Source: Amblyomma americanum (Eukaryota > Arthropoda > Arachnida > Ixodida > Ixodidae). From it: a stretch of 64,000 bases of DNA. Shown here piece by piece: positions 1-29,520 of the stretch; within the stretch, counting starts at the first letter, position 1; each line of letters opens with the position of its first letter. A program made the position numbers and the translations under genes. The DNA lies in NCBI RefSeq assembly GCF_052857255.1, contig NC_135505.1, forward strand, positions 54,672,792-54,736,791, read 5' to 3'. Below the pieces are notes generated by a model. It ran no database searches, had not been told where the DNA came from, and was given only the letters and a program-made list of their open reading frames with translations.

Positions 1-3000
1 CCTCTCCTTTTCAGTCCTCCGACATGTTATCACGCATGCGACGACCCAGCTTTTCATTTTATCTCTGCTTCAGGGCAGTGTGCGTATATGTCATATAAAT
101 ATAGTATATAATTATAGCGTGTTTTCGTCCCTCTTTCTTGTCCGCGTTGCTACTGCGCAGGAGTTTGGTTGTCTAGATATGTTGTCGCATAAAGACGACA
201 CAACTCTGGTTGCGGCGCACGCGACCTCTCCTTTTCAGTCCTCCGACATGTTATCACGCATGCGACGACCCAGCTTTTCATTTTATCTCTGCTTCAGGGC
301 AGTGTGCGTATATGTCATATAAATATAGTATATAATTATAGCGTGTTTTCGTCCCTCTTTCTTGTCCGCGTTGCTACTGCGCAGGAGTTTGGTTGTCTAG
401 ATATGTTGTTGTCGCATAAAGACGACACAACTCTGGTTGCGGCGCACGCGACCTCTCCTTTTCAATCCTCCGACATGTTATCACGCATGCGATGACCCAG
501 CTTTTCATTTTATCTCTGCTTCAGGGCAGTGTGCGTATATGTCATATAAATATAGTATATAATTATCGGGTGTTTTTGTCCCTCTTTCTTGTCAGCGTTG
601 CTACTGCGCAGGAGTTTGGTTGTCTAGATATGTTGTTGTCGCATAAAGACGACACAACTCTGGTTGCGGCGCACGCGACCTCTCCTTTTCAATCCTCCGA
701 CATGTTATCACGCATGCGACGACCCAGCTTTTCATTTTATCTCTGCTTCAGGGCAGTGTGCGTATATGTCATATAAATATAGTATATAATTATCGGGTGT
801 TTTTGTCCCTCTTTCTTGTCAGCGTTGCTACTGCGCAGGAGTTTGGCTGTCTAGATATGTTGTTGTCGCATAAAGACGACACAACTCTGGTTGCGGCGCA
901 CGCGACTTTCAATCCTCCGACATGTTATCACGCATGCGACGACGCAGCTTTTCATTTTATCTCTGCTTCAGGGCAGTGTGCGTATATGTCATATAAATAT
1001 AGTATATTATTATCGGGTGTTTTTGTCCCTCTTTCTTGTCAGCGTTGCTACTGCGCAGGAGTTTGGTTGTCTAGATATGTTGTTGTCGCATAAAGACGAC
1101 ACAACTCTGGTTGCGGCGCACGCCACCTCTCCTTTTCAATCCTCCGACATGTTATCACGCATGCGACGACGCAGCTTTTCATTTTATCTCTGCTTCAGGG
1201 CAGTGTGCGTATATGTCATATAAATATAGTATATAATTATCGGGTGTTTTCGTCCCTCTTTCTTGTCAGCGTTGCTACTGCGCAGGAGTTTGGTTGTCTA
1301 GATATGTTGTTGTCGCATAAAGACGACACAACTCTGGTTGCGGCGCACGCCACCTCTCCTTTTCAATCCTCCGACATGTTATCACGCATGCGACGACGCA
1401 GCTTTTCATTTTATCTCTGCTTCAGGGCAGTGTGCGTATATGTCATATAAATATAGTATATAATTATCGGGTGTTTTTGTCCCTCTTTCTTGTCAGCGTT
1501 GCTACTGCGCAGGAGTTTGGTTGTCTAGATATGTTGTTGTCGAATAAAGACGACACAACTCTGGTTGCGGCGCACGCGACCTCTCCTTTTCAATCCTCCG
1601 ACATGTTATCACGCATGCGACGACCCAGCTTTTCATTTTATCTCTGCTTCAGGGCAGTGTGCGTATATGTCATATAAATATAGTATATAATTATAGGGTG
1701 TTTTCGTCCCTCTTTCTTGTCAGCGTTGCTACTGCGCAGGAGTTTGGTTGTCTAGATATGTTGTTGTCGCATAAAGACGACACAACTCTGGTTGCGGCGC
1801 ACGCCACCTCTCCTTTTCAATCCTCCGACATGTTATCACGCATGCGACGACCCTGCTTTTCATTTTATCTCTGCTTCAGGGCAGTGTGCGTATATGTCAT
1901 ATAAATATAGTATATAATTATCGGGTGTTTTTGTCCCTCTTTCTTGTCCGCGTTGCTACTGCGCAGGAGTTTGGTTGTCTAGATATGTTGTTGTCGCATA
2001 AAGACGACTCAACTCTGGTTGCGGCGCACGCGACCTCTCCTTTTCAATCCTCCGACATGTTATCACGCATGCGACGACCCAGCTTTTCATTTTATCTCTG
2101 CTTCAGGGCAGTGTGCGTATATGTCATTTAAATATAGTATATAATTATCGGGTGTTTTTGTCCCTCTTTCTTGTCCGCGTTGCTACTGCGCAGGAGTTTG
2201 GTTGTCTAGATATGTTGTTGTCGCATAAAGACGACTCAACTCTGGTTGCGGCGCACGCGACCTCTCCTTTTCAATCCTCCGACATGTTATCACGCATGCG
2301 ACGACCCAGCTTTTCATTTTATCTTTGCTTCAGGGCAGTGTGCGTATATGTCATATAAATATAGTATATAATTATCGGGTGTTTTTGTCCCTCTTTCTTG
2401 TCCGCGTTGCTACTGCGCAGGAGTTTGGTTGTCTAGATATGTTGTTGTCGCATAAAGACGACACAACTCTGGTTGCGGCGCACGCGACCTCTCCTTTTCA
2501 ATCCTCCGACATGTTATCACGCATGCGACGACCCAGCTTTTCATTTTATCTTTGCTTCAGGGCAGTGTGCGTATATGTCATATAAATATAGTATATAATT
2601 ATCGGGTGTTTTTGTCCCTCTTTCTTGTCCGCGTTGCTACTGCGCAGGAGTTTGGTTGTCTAGATATGTTGTTGTCGCATAAAGACGACACAACTCTGGT
2701 TGCGGCGCACGCGACCTCTCCTTTTCAATCCTCCGACATGTTATCACGCATGCGACGACCCAGCTTTTCATTTTATCTTTGCTTCAGGGCAGTGTGCGTA
2801 TATGTCATATAAATATAGTATATAATTATCGGGTGTTTTTGTCCCTCTTTCTTGTCCGCGTTGCTACTGCGCAGGAGTTTGGTTGTCTAGATATGTTGTT
2901 GTCGCATAAAGACGACTCAACTCTGGTTGCGGCGCACGCGACCTCTCCTTTTCAATCCTCCGACATGTTATCACGCATGCGACGACCCAGCTTTTCATTT

Positions 3001-3956
3001 TATCTTTGCTTCAGGGCAGTGTGCGTATATGTCATATAAATATAGTATATAATTATCGGGTGTTTTTGTCCCTCTTTCTTGTCCGCGTTGCTACTGCGCA
3101 GGAGTTTGGTTGTCTAGATATGTTGTTGTCGCATAAAGACGACACAACTCTGGTTGCGGCGCACGCGACCTCTCCTTTTCAATCCTCCGACGTGTTATCA
3201 CGCATGCGACGACCCAGCTTTTCATTTTATCTTTGCTTCAGGGCAGTGTGCGTATATGTCATATAAATATAGTATATAATTATCGGGTGTTTTTGTCCCT
3301 CTTTCTTGTCCGCGTTGCTACTGCGCAGGAGTTTGGTTGTCTAGATATGTTGTTGTCGCATAAAGACGACACAACTCTGGTTGCGGCGCACGCCACCTCT
3401 CCTTTTCAATCCTCCGACATGTTATCACGCATGCGACGACCCTGCTTTTCATTTTATCTCTGCTTCAGGGCAGTGTGCGTATATGTCATATAAATATAGT
3501 ATATAATTATCGGGTGTTTTTGTCCCTCTTTCTTGTCCGCGTTGCTACTGCGCAGGAGTTTGGTTGTCTAGATATGTTGTTGTCGCATAAAGACGACTCA
3601 ACTCTGGTTGCGGCGCACGCGACCTCTCCTTTTCAATCCTCCGACATGTTATCACGCATGCGACGACCCAGCTTTTCATTTTATCTCTGCTTCAGGGCAG
3701 TGTGCGTATATGTCATATAAATATAGTATATAATTATCGGGTGTTTTTGTCCCTCTTTCTTGTCCGCGTTGCTACTGCGCAGGAGTTTGGTTGTCTAGAT
3801 ATGTTGTTGTCGCATAAAGACGACTCAACTCTGGTTGCGGCGCACGCGACCTCTCCTTTTCAATCCTCCGACATGTTATCACGCATGCGACGACCCAGCT
3901 TTTCATTTTATCTTTGCTTCAGGGCAGTGTGCGTATATGTCATATAAATATAGTAT
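1..3956. repeat. 227-bp satellite array, left part
   Basis: About 17.4 head-to-tail copies of a 227-bp unit, continuing beyond the left edge. Each unit has an AT-rich core of about 40 bp (TATAAATA followed by AGTATATAATTA) and a GC-richer remainder that includes TTGCTACTGCGCAGGAG and CACGCATGCGACGAC. Units are nearly identical and differ at recurring diagnostic positions (GACACAACT or GACTCAACT; CCCAGC or CGCAGC; TTTTTGTCC or TTTTCGTCC). Two units are odd lengths: the first full one lacks 3 bp in the TTGTTG stretch, and one near 900 lacks 7 bp after GCGCACGCGAC. The array is interrupted at 3957 by a gypsy-type element and resumes in register at 9267. I do not recognise the family. Function is unknown; centromeric, subtelomeric or heterochromatic satellite are all possible. 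Confidence 0.97.
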
Positions 3957-4123
3957 TGTAAGCACTGTGAGTGACCTTCATCTTCATCTCAGCGTAATCA
4001 TCATCGGTCATCGGGTCGTGCGAAGAAGACGAAGTGTTGCTAAGCTGTGACTAGTCGGTAGCTGCTGCTTCGGCCTACCTGAAGTAAAAAGGTGAATTTG
4101 CTGGTGCGTTCTTCTGCCTCACA
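3957..4123 (+). repeat. 5' LTR (167 bp) of gypsy element 1
   Basis: Starts TGTAAGCACTG and ends GCCTCACA (TG...CA), matching 9100-9266 exactly by eye. A TGG-type primer-binding site probably begins two bases downstream (TGGTGGAGGTGACTCC, from 4126); I cannot assign the tRNA. Confidence 0.95.
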
Positions 4124-4215
4124 AGTGGTGGAGGTGACTCCTGATCCCAGCGTCCTAAACGCGGCACCCCCTGGAGCTCCGTTCCGGTCGTGTTCTTGGC
4201 GGCACATCAACCGCC

Positions 4216-5496
4216 ATGGCGCAGTCACATCCCCCTGCTCTCACCGTTCCGGCGCCTGTAGCTACCGATGGGCATCCCACGGCTGCCCATGCCACCTCTG
4301 CACCACTGACGTCCCAAGGTGCACTTGCTCAGCACCATTTCACCCACCCAACTTGGTCAGTTACCTCACGTCAGCGCGACCCTCCGGTTTTCGCCGGTCT
4401 CCGCGGTGACGACGTCGAAGACTGGCTACAGCAGTACGATCGGGTGAGCGCTTTTAACGGTTGGGACGCTTCTATGAAGCTACTCAACGTCTCATTCTAC
4501 CTGAGTGACGTGGCTAAGACGTGGTTCCTCAACCATGAGGACGCCATTCCTGACTGGCCTCAATTCACGACACAGATCCGCCAGATATTTGGAACTGTTG
4601 GTGCTGGTCCGACCTCTTTTCAAAAGAAGCTAGAGACCCGTGTGCAGCTTCCAGGAGAGACATACACATCATACATTGAGGACGTACTCGCCCTTTGCCG
4701 GCGAGTTAACAATGGCATGGTCGAGGCTGAACGTGTCGGACATATTTTAAAAGGAATTGGCTCTTTTGCCTACGCAGCTCTAGCTGCCCAAAATCCCGTC
4801 ACGGTGGCAGACATTCGTGCCACTTGCCAGCGACTTGACTATCTACAGTCGCGCCGCCTCAACAACACCTGGGATCCGAGCCAAATTCCCGAAACTGATC
4901 TGCGCACCATCATACGATCTATAATACGGGAAGAGCTCCACAATGATATTTCGTCGGTTCCTGCCTTCTCACGCCCACCTGCTCAATCTACTGGGTTGCG
5001 TGGCATTATCAAGGAGGAGCTTACTTCACTCAATCGTCCCATGGCTACAGAACCACCAGCCCCTCCCTACGTTCCGACGTATGCTGAAGTCACTGCGGCT
5101 CCTCCTCCTTGTCCTCCTGTCCATCACGCGCCCGTCCCACCCAGCCTCGCCGCCCTGTCCCCGCGACCACCGGTGTATGGTAATTGGCGGCCTCTCCCAC
5201 CTCGTCCAGTATGTTTCTACTGCGGAATCCGCGGCCATGTAACACGCGTTTGTCGCCGACGACTGCGAGATGAGCGTGCGAGCTATGGGTACGTTCGACG
5301 TGACGACGCCTACCAGCTTCCTCCTCGCCAGTACTACACCGATAATGACCTCCGTCCCTCTTCCTCCCCGTCGACTTCTCCTGACCGGTCTAGGACAGCA
5401 CGGCCATCGCGTCGTCGCTCCCCGTCACCCTTTCGCCGGACTTCGTCGCCCCTTCGCCCTCCATCTTCAGCTTCTGCCCGCCAAACGGAAAACTAA
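4216..5496 (+). CDS. gag: gag of gypsy element 1
   Basis: A 426-residue capsid/nucleocapsid polyprotein that would package the element's RNA into cytoplasmic particles. The start ATG sits in a good context (ACCGCCATGG). Residues about 55-200 resemble the retrotransposon Gag domain (a DDVEDWLQQYDR stretch, then AKTWFLNH and a TDIS-like helix-rich region). Near residue 333 there is one zinc knuckle, CFYCGIRGHVTRVC, fitting C-X2-C-X4-H-X4-C. A proline-rich linker precedes it and an Arg/Ser-rich basic tail follows it (RRRSPSPFRRTSSPLR). The stop is at 5494-5496. The pol frame is already open upstream of this stop and is shifted by -1, so pol is probably made by -1 frameshifting. The sequence at the stop (GGAAAAC) is only a partial match to a slippery heptamer. 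Confidence 0.92.
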   Translation: MAQSHPPALTVPAPVATDGHPTAAHATSAPLTSQGALAQHHFTHPTWSVTSRQRDPPVFAGLRGDDVEDWLQQYDRVSAFNGWDASMKLLNVSFYLSDVAKTWFLNHEDAIPDWPQFTTQIRQIFGTVGAGPTSFQKKLETRVQLPGETYTSYIEDVLALCRRVNNGMVEAERVGHILKGIGSFAYAALAAQNPVTVADIRATCQRLDYLQSRRLNNTWDPSQIPETDLRTIIRSIIREELHNDISSVPAFSRPPAQSTGLRGIIKEELTSLNRPMATEPPAPPYVPTYAEVTAAPPPCPPVHHAPVPPSLAALSPRPPVYGNWRPLPPRPVCFYCGIRGHVTRVCRRRLRDERASYGYVRRDDAYQLPPRQYYTDNDLRPSSSPSTSPDRSRTARPSRRRSPSPFRRTSSPLRPPSSASARQTEN

Positions 5497-5567
5497 CCTG
5501 TGCAGTTTCCGGAGGTAAAACTGCACCGCCTGTCGTCGCTCCAATTCCTCCTCTGCTCCCATCAAAC

Positions 5568-8500
5568 ATGTTGACTGTATTCCTTGAGGGACATGAACTG
5601 GAAGCTTTAATTGATACCGGCGCCGCTATTTCTATTATGAAACTTGACTTGTGTTTAAAACTGCGAAAAGTGCGCACACCTTATACCGGTCCTCCTTTAC
5701 GTGCTGCAAATGGACAGAATATTAACCCTTGTGGAGCGTGTACAGCCCGAGTCACCATTGATGGCATCTTGCACTTCATTGAGTTTGCTGTCCTATCCTC
5801 CTGTGTCCATCAACTCATCTTCGGCTGGGATTTCCTCCAAAACGCCTCAGCAGTCATTACGTGTTCCCCTCCCACTATTGAAGTCACTGAATGCAACATT
5901 CTTGCCGATAGAGAACCACTTTCTTCCCGTGTAGTTATGCTTGCCGATCACGTCCTCTATCCGGGCAACGAAGATATTCTATCTGTGACTTCTGACGCCG
6001 TCACCGATGGCGACGTCCTGATTACACCCAGCCCTCGTCTCCTGTCAAGAGGTATTATCATCATCGTGTCCCTTCTTCGCTTCTCCAGCGGTTCTTCTCT
6101 TCTCGCCGCATTCAACACCACATCAGAGCCCATTCTTCTGCGACGCGACTCTACTGTTGCATCAATTGCTTCCGCCCAGCCTGTCACACTTCTTCCCATT
6201 TCCACCTCCGATCGCTCTGATTCATCCCCTGCCTCGCTCAGTGCAGCACTTCGCCACACGATCAGCACCGACCTGACAACAGACCAGACAGACGCATTGC
6301 TCGCTGTATTGAACAAGCACGCAGACTCGTTCGACGTCAATTCCGGCACACTGGGTCAAACCGCTGCAGCAACGCATCGCATACTCACCGACGGATCAAG
6401 CATAGTTAGACGCCGGCCTTATCGTGTTTCTCCAACCGAGCGCAAAGTTATTCAGGAAAATGTTGCTGACATGCTTGCACGCAACATCATACGCCCATCG
6501 TCTAGTTCCTGGTCTTCGCCTGTTGTGCTAGTGCAAAAAAAAGACGGTTCGGTTCGTTTTTGTGTAGATTACCGTGCTCTAAACAGAATAACTCGTAAGG
6601 ATGTGTATCCCCTACCTCGAATTGACGACGCCCTCGATTGTTTGCAAGGTGCCCAATTTTTCTCCAGCCTTGACTTAAGATCAGGCTACTGGCAGATCCC
6701 CATGAATGAAGATGATAAAGAGAAGACCGCCTTTGCAACACCGGACGGTTTATACGAATTCAATGTAATGCCTTTTGGACTCTGCAACGCTCCTGCTACA
6801 TTCGAGCGTATGATTGACACAGTTCTCCGCGGCCTCAAATGGAAAACATGTCTCTGTTACTTAGATGACATCGTCATTTTTTCTTCGTCATTTCCTGATC
6901 ACCTTACTCGTCTCGATGAAGTTTTGACAGCACTTTCCAGCGCTGGCCTACAGCTAAACACGAAGAAATGCCGTTTTGCATCAAAATCCATTAAAGTTCT
7001 TGGCCATCTCGTAAGCAGCGAAGGAATTAAGCCTGACCCTGAAAAAATCGCTGCTGCGCTGCACTTTCCCCGTCCAACTCGGGTCAAAGATCTCCGCAGT
7101 TTCCTCGGCTTGGCATCATACTTCCGCAGATTCATCCGCAATTTCGCCTCTATTGCCTCACCTTTACATGCGCTTCTTCACAACGACACGCCTTTCATCT
7201 GGTCTCCTGCTTGCGAAGAAGCATTTGAAACTCTGAAGCGTGCTCTGACTTCGGGTCCCGTCCTCTGCCATTTTGATGATAAAGCACCAACAATTTTGCA
7301 CACCGACGCCAGTAGCCATGGCATTGGCGCTGTCCTTCTGCAACGCCAAAACACCTCTACAGAAAATGTTGTTGCCTATGCGAGCCGAACTCTGACTTCT
7401 GCGGAACAAAACTACACTATTACCGAACAAGAATGTCTCGCCGTCGTCTGGGCTGTTCAGAAGTTTCGTCCTTACCTGTACGGCCGTCACTTCACAGTCG
7501 TCACTGACCACCACGCCCTATGCTGGTTATCCACTTTGAAAAATCTGTCCGGTCGTCTCGGGCGGTGGATCCTCCGCCTTCAAGAGTACGACTTTACTGT
7601 CACTTACAAATCGGGCAAGAAGCACAAGGACGCCGACGCTCTCTCTCGTTGCCCTATTGCTTTGCCGTCGCAACCCATGTCCTCGCATTCCTCTCCTGTC
7701 CCAACGGAGTCAAGCCATTTAAACCCTACAGTTATGCAGTCTTTGAGCGCCGCCTCTATTGCTCCCATGCCAGATATACACTGCAATCTTGCTCACCACC
7801 AGAGTGCTGACCCTTACTGTCAAAAGCTGATTGATAGTCTCAGCGGTGTTCTTAGACCTCCAAATGCCCGTCTCCGTCGTCGGCTCAAAAATTTCAAGTT
7901 ACAGGATGGCACATTATTTTGGCACAACTACAGCCCACTGGGCCACACATGGGTTCCCGTAATTCCTTCTTCCCTGCGTCCTCAAGTTCTACAAGCCTTC
8001 CACGACGACCCCACCGCAGGTCACCTTGGGTACCACAAAACCTATGACCGCATCAAACGTCGTTTCTTCTGGCCTGGCCTTTCAACCTCAGTATTAAAAT
8101 ACGTAGCGTCTTGCATCCCTTGTCAACGACGCAAGCGGTCTACGTCGCCTCCTGCCGGTCTCTTGCAACCTCTCCCATGTCCTTCCACACCTTTCGAAGT
8201 CGTCGGAATCGACTTGTATGGACCCCTGCCCTTGACTCCAGCTGGCAACCGCTGGGTCGTTACTGCCGTTGACCACCTCACCCGATACGCTGAAACCGCA
8301 GCACTTCCTTCCGGCTCCGCTTCCGAAATCGCCAACTTCTTCCTCCACACCATACTTCTTCGCCACGGCGCCCCTCGCCTCCTCCTTAGCGATCGTGGCA
8401 AGTCGTTCCTCTCCACCGTCCTCGCCGCAGTGCTTCATGCTTCAGGCACGGTGCATAAAACTACATCTCCTTACCACCCTCAGACCAATGGCCTCACAGA

Positions 8501-9050
8501 ACGCTTTCATCGCACCCTTTCTGATATGCTATCCACCTACATTCACCCTCAGCACAACAACTGGGACTCTTTACTCCCCTTTGTAACCTTCGCCTACAAC
8601 ACTGCCCTTCAACGAACCACCACCTACTCTCCGTTTTTTCTTGTTTATGCCCGCCATCCTACCTTCTCCCTCGAAGCATCTTTCTTCACAGCTTCTACTC
8701 CTTCTGCCGCGCCTTCCCACGAACAGTTCGTGTCTCGTATCGCCCACTGCCGTGATCGTGCCCGCCTTCAAACTGAAGCCACTCAAGCTTCCAGGAAAAG
8801 CACGTATGATGCGACTCATCGCTCAGTGTCTTTCCGCCCTGGAGACGAAGTGCTACTCTGGACACCTACTCGCATCCCCGGCCTGTGCGAAAAGTTTCTG
8901 AGCCGTTTTATTGGCCCGTACACGGTTCTGGAACAAACTTCCCCTGTAAACTATCTCATCACACCTGCATCGCCTGTTCGCGATCGTCGGTGTCGCGGCA
9001 CCGAGATTGTGCACGTGTCGCGCTTGAAACCCTTTAACCGCCGACCTTAA
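5568..9050 (+). CDS. pol: pol of gypsy element 1 (protease, RT, RNase H, integrase)
   Basis: An open frame of 1160 codons counted from the first ATG; the frame is open further upstream, overlapping gag in the -1 phase, so the true product is likely a Gag-Pol fusion. Domains: aspartic protease with DTGA at residues 16-19; reverse transcriptase with KKDGSVRFCVDYRALN, SLDLRSGYWQI and the catalytic YLDD at about 431-434; RNase H with TDASSHGIGAVL near 578; integrase with an HHCC zinc finger from about 813 (H...GHLGYHK...CIPC), then catalytic D in GIDLYGP (about 881), D in LSDRGKSF (about 941) and E in GLTERFHR (about 978). The C-terminus ends in HVSRLKPF without a chromodomain. All catalytic residues I looked for are present and no stops interrupt the frame. 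It copies the element's RNA to DNA and inserts it in the nucleus. Confidence 0.96.
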   Translation: MLTVFLEGHELEALIDTGAAISIMKLDLCLKLRKVRTPYTGPPLRAANGQNINPCGACTARVTIDGILHFIEFAVLSSCVHQLIFGWDFLQNASAVITCSPPTIEVTECNILADREPLSSRVVMLADHVLYPGNEDILSVTSDAVTDGDVLITPSPRLLSRGIIIIVSLLRFSSGSSLLAAFNTTSEPILLRRDSTVASIASAQPVTLLPISTSDRSDSSPASLSAALRHTISTDLTTDQTDALLAVLNKHADSFDVNSGTLGQTAAATHRILTDGSSIVRRRPYRVSPTERKVIQENVADMLARNIIRPSSSSWSSPVVLVQKKDGSVRFCVDYRALNRITRKDVYPLPRIDDALDCLQGAQFFSSLDLRSGYWQIPMNEDDKEKTAFATPDGLYEFNVMPFGLCNAPATFERMIDTVLRGLKWKTCLCYLDDIVIFSSSFPDHLTRLDEVLTALSSAGLQLNTKKCRFASKSIKVLGHLVSSEGIKPDPEKIAAALHFPRPTRVKDLRSFLGLASYFRRFIRNFASIASPLHALLHNDTPFIWSPACEEAFETLKRALTSGPVLCHFDDKAPTILHTDASSHGIGAVLLQRQNTSTENVVAYASRTLTSAEQNYTITEQECLAVVWAVQKFRPYLYGRHFTVVTDHHALCWLSTLKNLSGRLGRWILRLQEYDFTVTYKSGKKHKDADALSRCPIALPSQPMSSHSSPVPTESSHLNPTVMQSLSAASIAPMPDIHCNLAHHQSADPYCQKLIDSLSGVLRPPNARLRRRLKNFKLQDGTLFWHNYSPLGHTWVPVIPSSLRPQVLQAFHDDPTAGHLGYHKTYDRIKRRFFWPGLSTSVLKYVASCIPCQRRKRSTSPPAGLLQPLPCPSTPFEVVGIDLYGPLPLTPAGNRWVVTAVDHLTRYAETAALPSGSASEIANFFLHTILLRHGAPRLLLSDRGKSFLSTVLAAVLHASGTVHKTTSPYHPQTNGLTERFHRTLSDMLSTYIHPQHNNWDSLLPFVTFAYNTALQRTTTYSPFFLVYARHPTFSLEASFFTASTPSAAPSHEQFVSRIAHCRDRARLQTEATQASRKSTYDATHRSVSFRPGDEVLLWTPTRIPGLCEKFLSRFIGPYTVLEQTSPVNYLITPASPVRDRRCRGTEIVHVSRLKPFNRRP

Positions 9051-9082
9051 GATTTAATTTGCGACCAGGATGGTCGCTTTCG

Positions 9083-9099
9083 TTCGGGAGGGGGAATGT
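9083..9099 (+). other. polypurine tract of gypsy element 1
   Basis: CGGGAGGGGGAATG lies directly before the 3' LTR, where plus-strand DNA synthesis is primed in LTR elements. Confidence 0.8.
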
Positions 9100-9266
9100 T
9101 GTAAGCACTGTGAGTGACCTTCATCTTCATCTCAGCGTAATCATCATCGGTCATCGGGTCGTGCGAAGAAGACGAAGTGTTGCTAAGCTGTGACTAGTCG
9201 GTAGCTGCTGCTTCGGCCTACCTGAAGTAAAAAGGTGAATTTGCTGGTGCGTTCTTCTGCCTCACA
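9100..9266 (+). repeat. 3' LTR (167 bp) of gypsy element 1
   Basis: Same length and, by eye, the same sequence as 3957-4123. It is followed by the target duplicate GTAT and the resumed satellite unit. Confidence 0.95.
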
Positions 9267-28080
<18,814 letters not shown>

Positions 28081-28420
28081 CTAAAGTCTGCTGCACTGCA
28101 TGCTACTTGGCCAGTTGGACAGGTGACGACGACTGAAGCAAAACAGGCTGATTTCTCTGAATTGTATGTCGGCCACGCTTATTATCAAATCTCCATTTAG
28201 CATCTTAAAAGCTCCGCGCAGGCTCTGCACGTTACATCCTATGTCTTTTAAATGATTTTAAGCCGCGTTTTCTTCGGCATAAGACCACCGAGCTCATTCG
28301 GGATTGCGCTATTTTATTTCTTATTCTGACTTCCTTTAACTGCACTAAAATTCTGCTTTTGCCAATATATTCAGTCTTTAACGCGACAACCGTTAAGCAG
28401 CCGTTCATGGGTTTCTTGTA

Positions 28421-28446
28421 GTAGGTAGGGCGCGGTAAACTAAGAC
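28421..28446 (+). repeat. left terminal inverted repeat of the pogo-like element
   Basis: GTAGGTAGGGCGCGGTAAAC followed by TAAGACA. It aligns with the reverse strand of 47747-47772 with one single-base gap and a few substitutions, and is preceded by TA. Confidence 0.65.
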
Positions 28447-28920
28447 ATGGCGCAAAATGAGACATGTCTCATCTAGCGGCATCTTGCGTAAATGTTTTTA
28501 GATTAGGAAGGCTTCTTAAACCAACATTAGGCGCCGCTGAGTGTCCACTAAATGCATAATAATAACGGCGGAAATCCTGTTTTGCCCACTACAGAAAAAA
28601 AATTCAGGAGCGACTATGATGGAGTAGCTGTTCCGCCAAAAAGGTGCTAACTTCTGACGCCCCGTTTCTGTGCACTGTGCAGCAGCGTAGCCGTGAACTA
28701 TTGCAACAAGGTACGCATTTGTGTTTTTACTGAATCTCCTTGGCTAGCTGTGGAAGCAATTACAGTTCGCTATGTGGTAATCTTTATGACTATGAAATTG
28801 ATTCTGTAGGAATCTATGGAAGGAGCAAAACGCGACAGTTCGTCGATCGGGGGAAGCAATTGCAGTCTCTCCTCGCGCTAAGTGCATTCTTAGCTCTGGT
28901 TTTTTCGGTCGTTTTCTAGA

Positions 28921-29520
28921 ATGGCCCGCACGTTCAAAAAAAAAACACGACGAGGGCGGCGTGCAGCGACGCCAATATGAAGAAAGCTCTCGAAAGCGTG
29001 AGCCAGCGAAAACATTCTATTCGGGCTGCAGAGAAAGCCTTCTATGTGCATAAGCATTCCCTTCAAAACGAGCAAAATGACTGAAAACGCATGGTCCATA
29101 CGTGATTTTCAAGAAGCAGCTTGGATGAAAAAGACGAATTTTTTCCTCGAAGCAAGACTAAATGCTTCTAGAGCAGATTTTATGTGTGGACAAATATATC
29201 TTTGGAATGGCGTGCAGTGATGTTTGGGAACTTGTTTATGACTTCTGTGAAGCAAACGAAATTTCTCTTCCAGTTGACACAGACCACAAGACGGCAGGAA
29301 GAAATTGGCTCACCTCGTTCCTTGGGCGTAATTATGCGGTGTTATCGATTCGCAAACCAGAAGGACTTTCAATGCTGAGAGTCCAGGCAGTGTCAAGGTC
29401 TCCTGTGACGGAGTAATTTGACCCTTTGAAAATATTGTTTTCCAAAGAACAGCTCAGGCCATCTCAAATTTTCAATGCTGACGAGATTGGCGTTAAAAAT
29501 TAGTACAGAGCGTCGAAGAT
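28921..29520 (+). pseudogene. pogo/Tigger-like transposase, N-terminal part, frameshifted
   Basis: A DNA-binding transposase fragment in three frames. The ATG at 28921 starts MARTFKKKTRRGRRAATP, a basic start like that of pogo-type transposases. The frame then shifts at about 28977 to KKALESVSQRKHSIRAAEKA, a psq-type helix-turn-helix. From 29162 a third frame gives a CENP-B-type second DNA-binding domain (DVWELVYDFCEANEI, then AGRNWLTSFLGRN and LSIRKPEGLSM). At about 29475 the motif FNADEIGV matches the conserved site of the first catalytic aspartate of this DDE family. The D2 and D3 regions are absent. Several frameshifts and a stop make it a pseudogene. It would have bound the terminal repeats and cut the element out. 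Confidence 0.72.

Larger units (their letters stand above)
3957..9266 (+). mobile_element. Ty3/gypsy LTR retrotransposon, young full-length copy
   Basis: A complete 5310-bp element inside the satellite. It begins TGTAAGC and ends CTCACA, with 167-bp LTRs that look identical base for base, which indicates very recent insertion. The host target GTAT (3953-3956) is duplicated at 9267-9270, and the 227-bp unit reads through correctly once the element is removed. Internal order is 5' LTR, leader, gag, pol (protease, reverse transcriptase, RNase H, integrase), polypurine tract, 3' LTR. There is no envelope gene. The domain order with integrase after RNase H places it in Ty3/gypsy. Both ORFs are open, so the copy may be competent. 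Confidence 0.97.
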
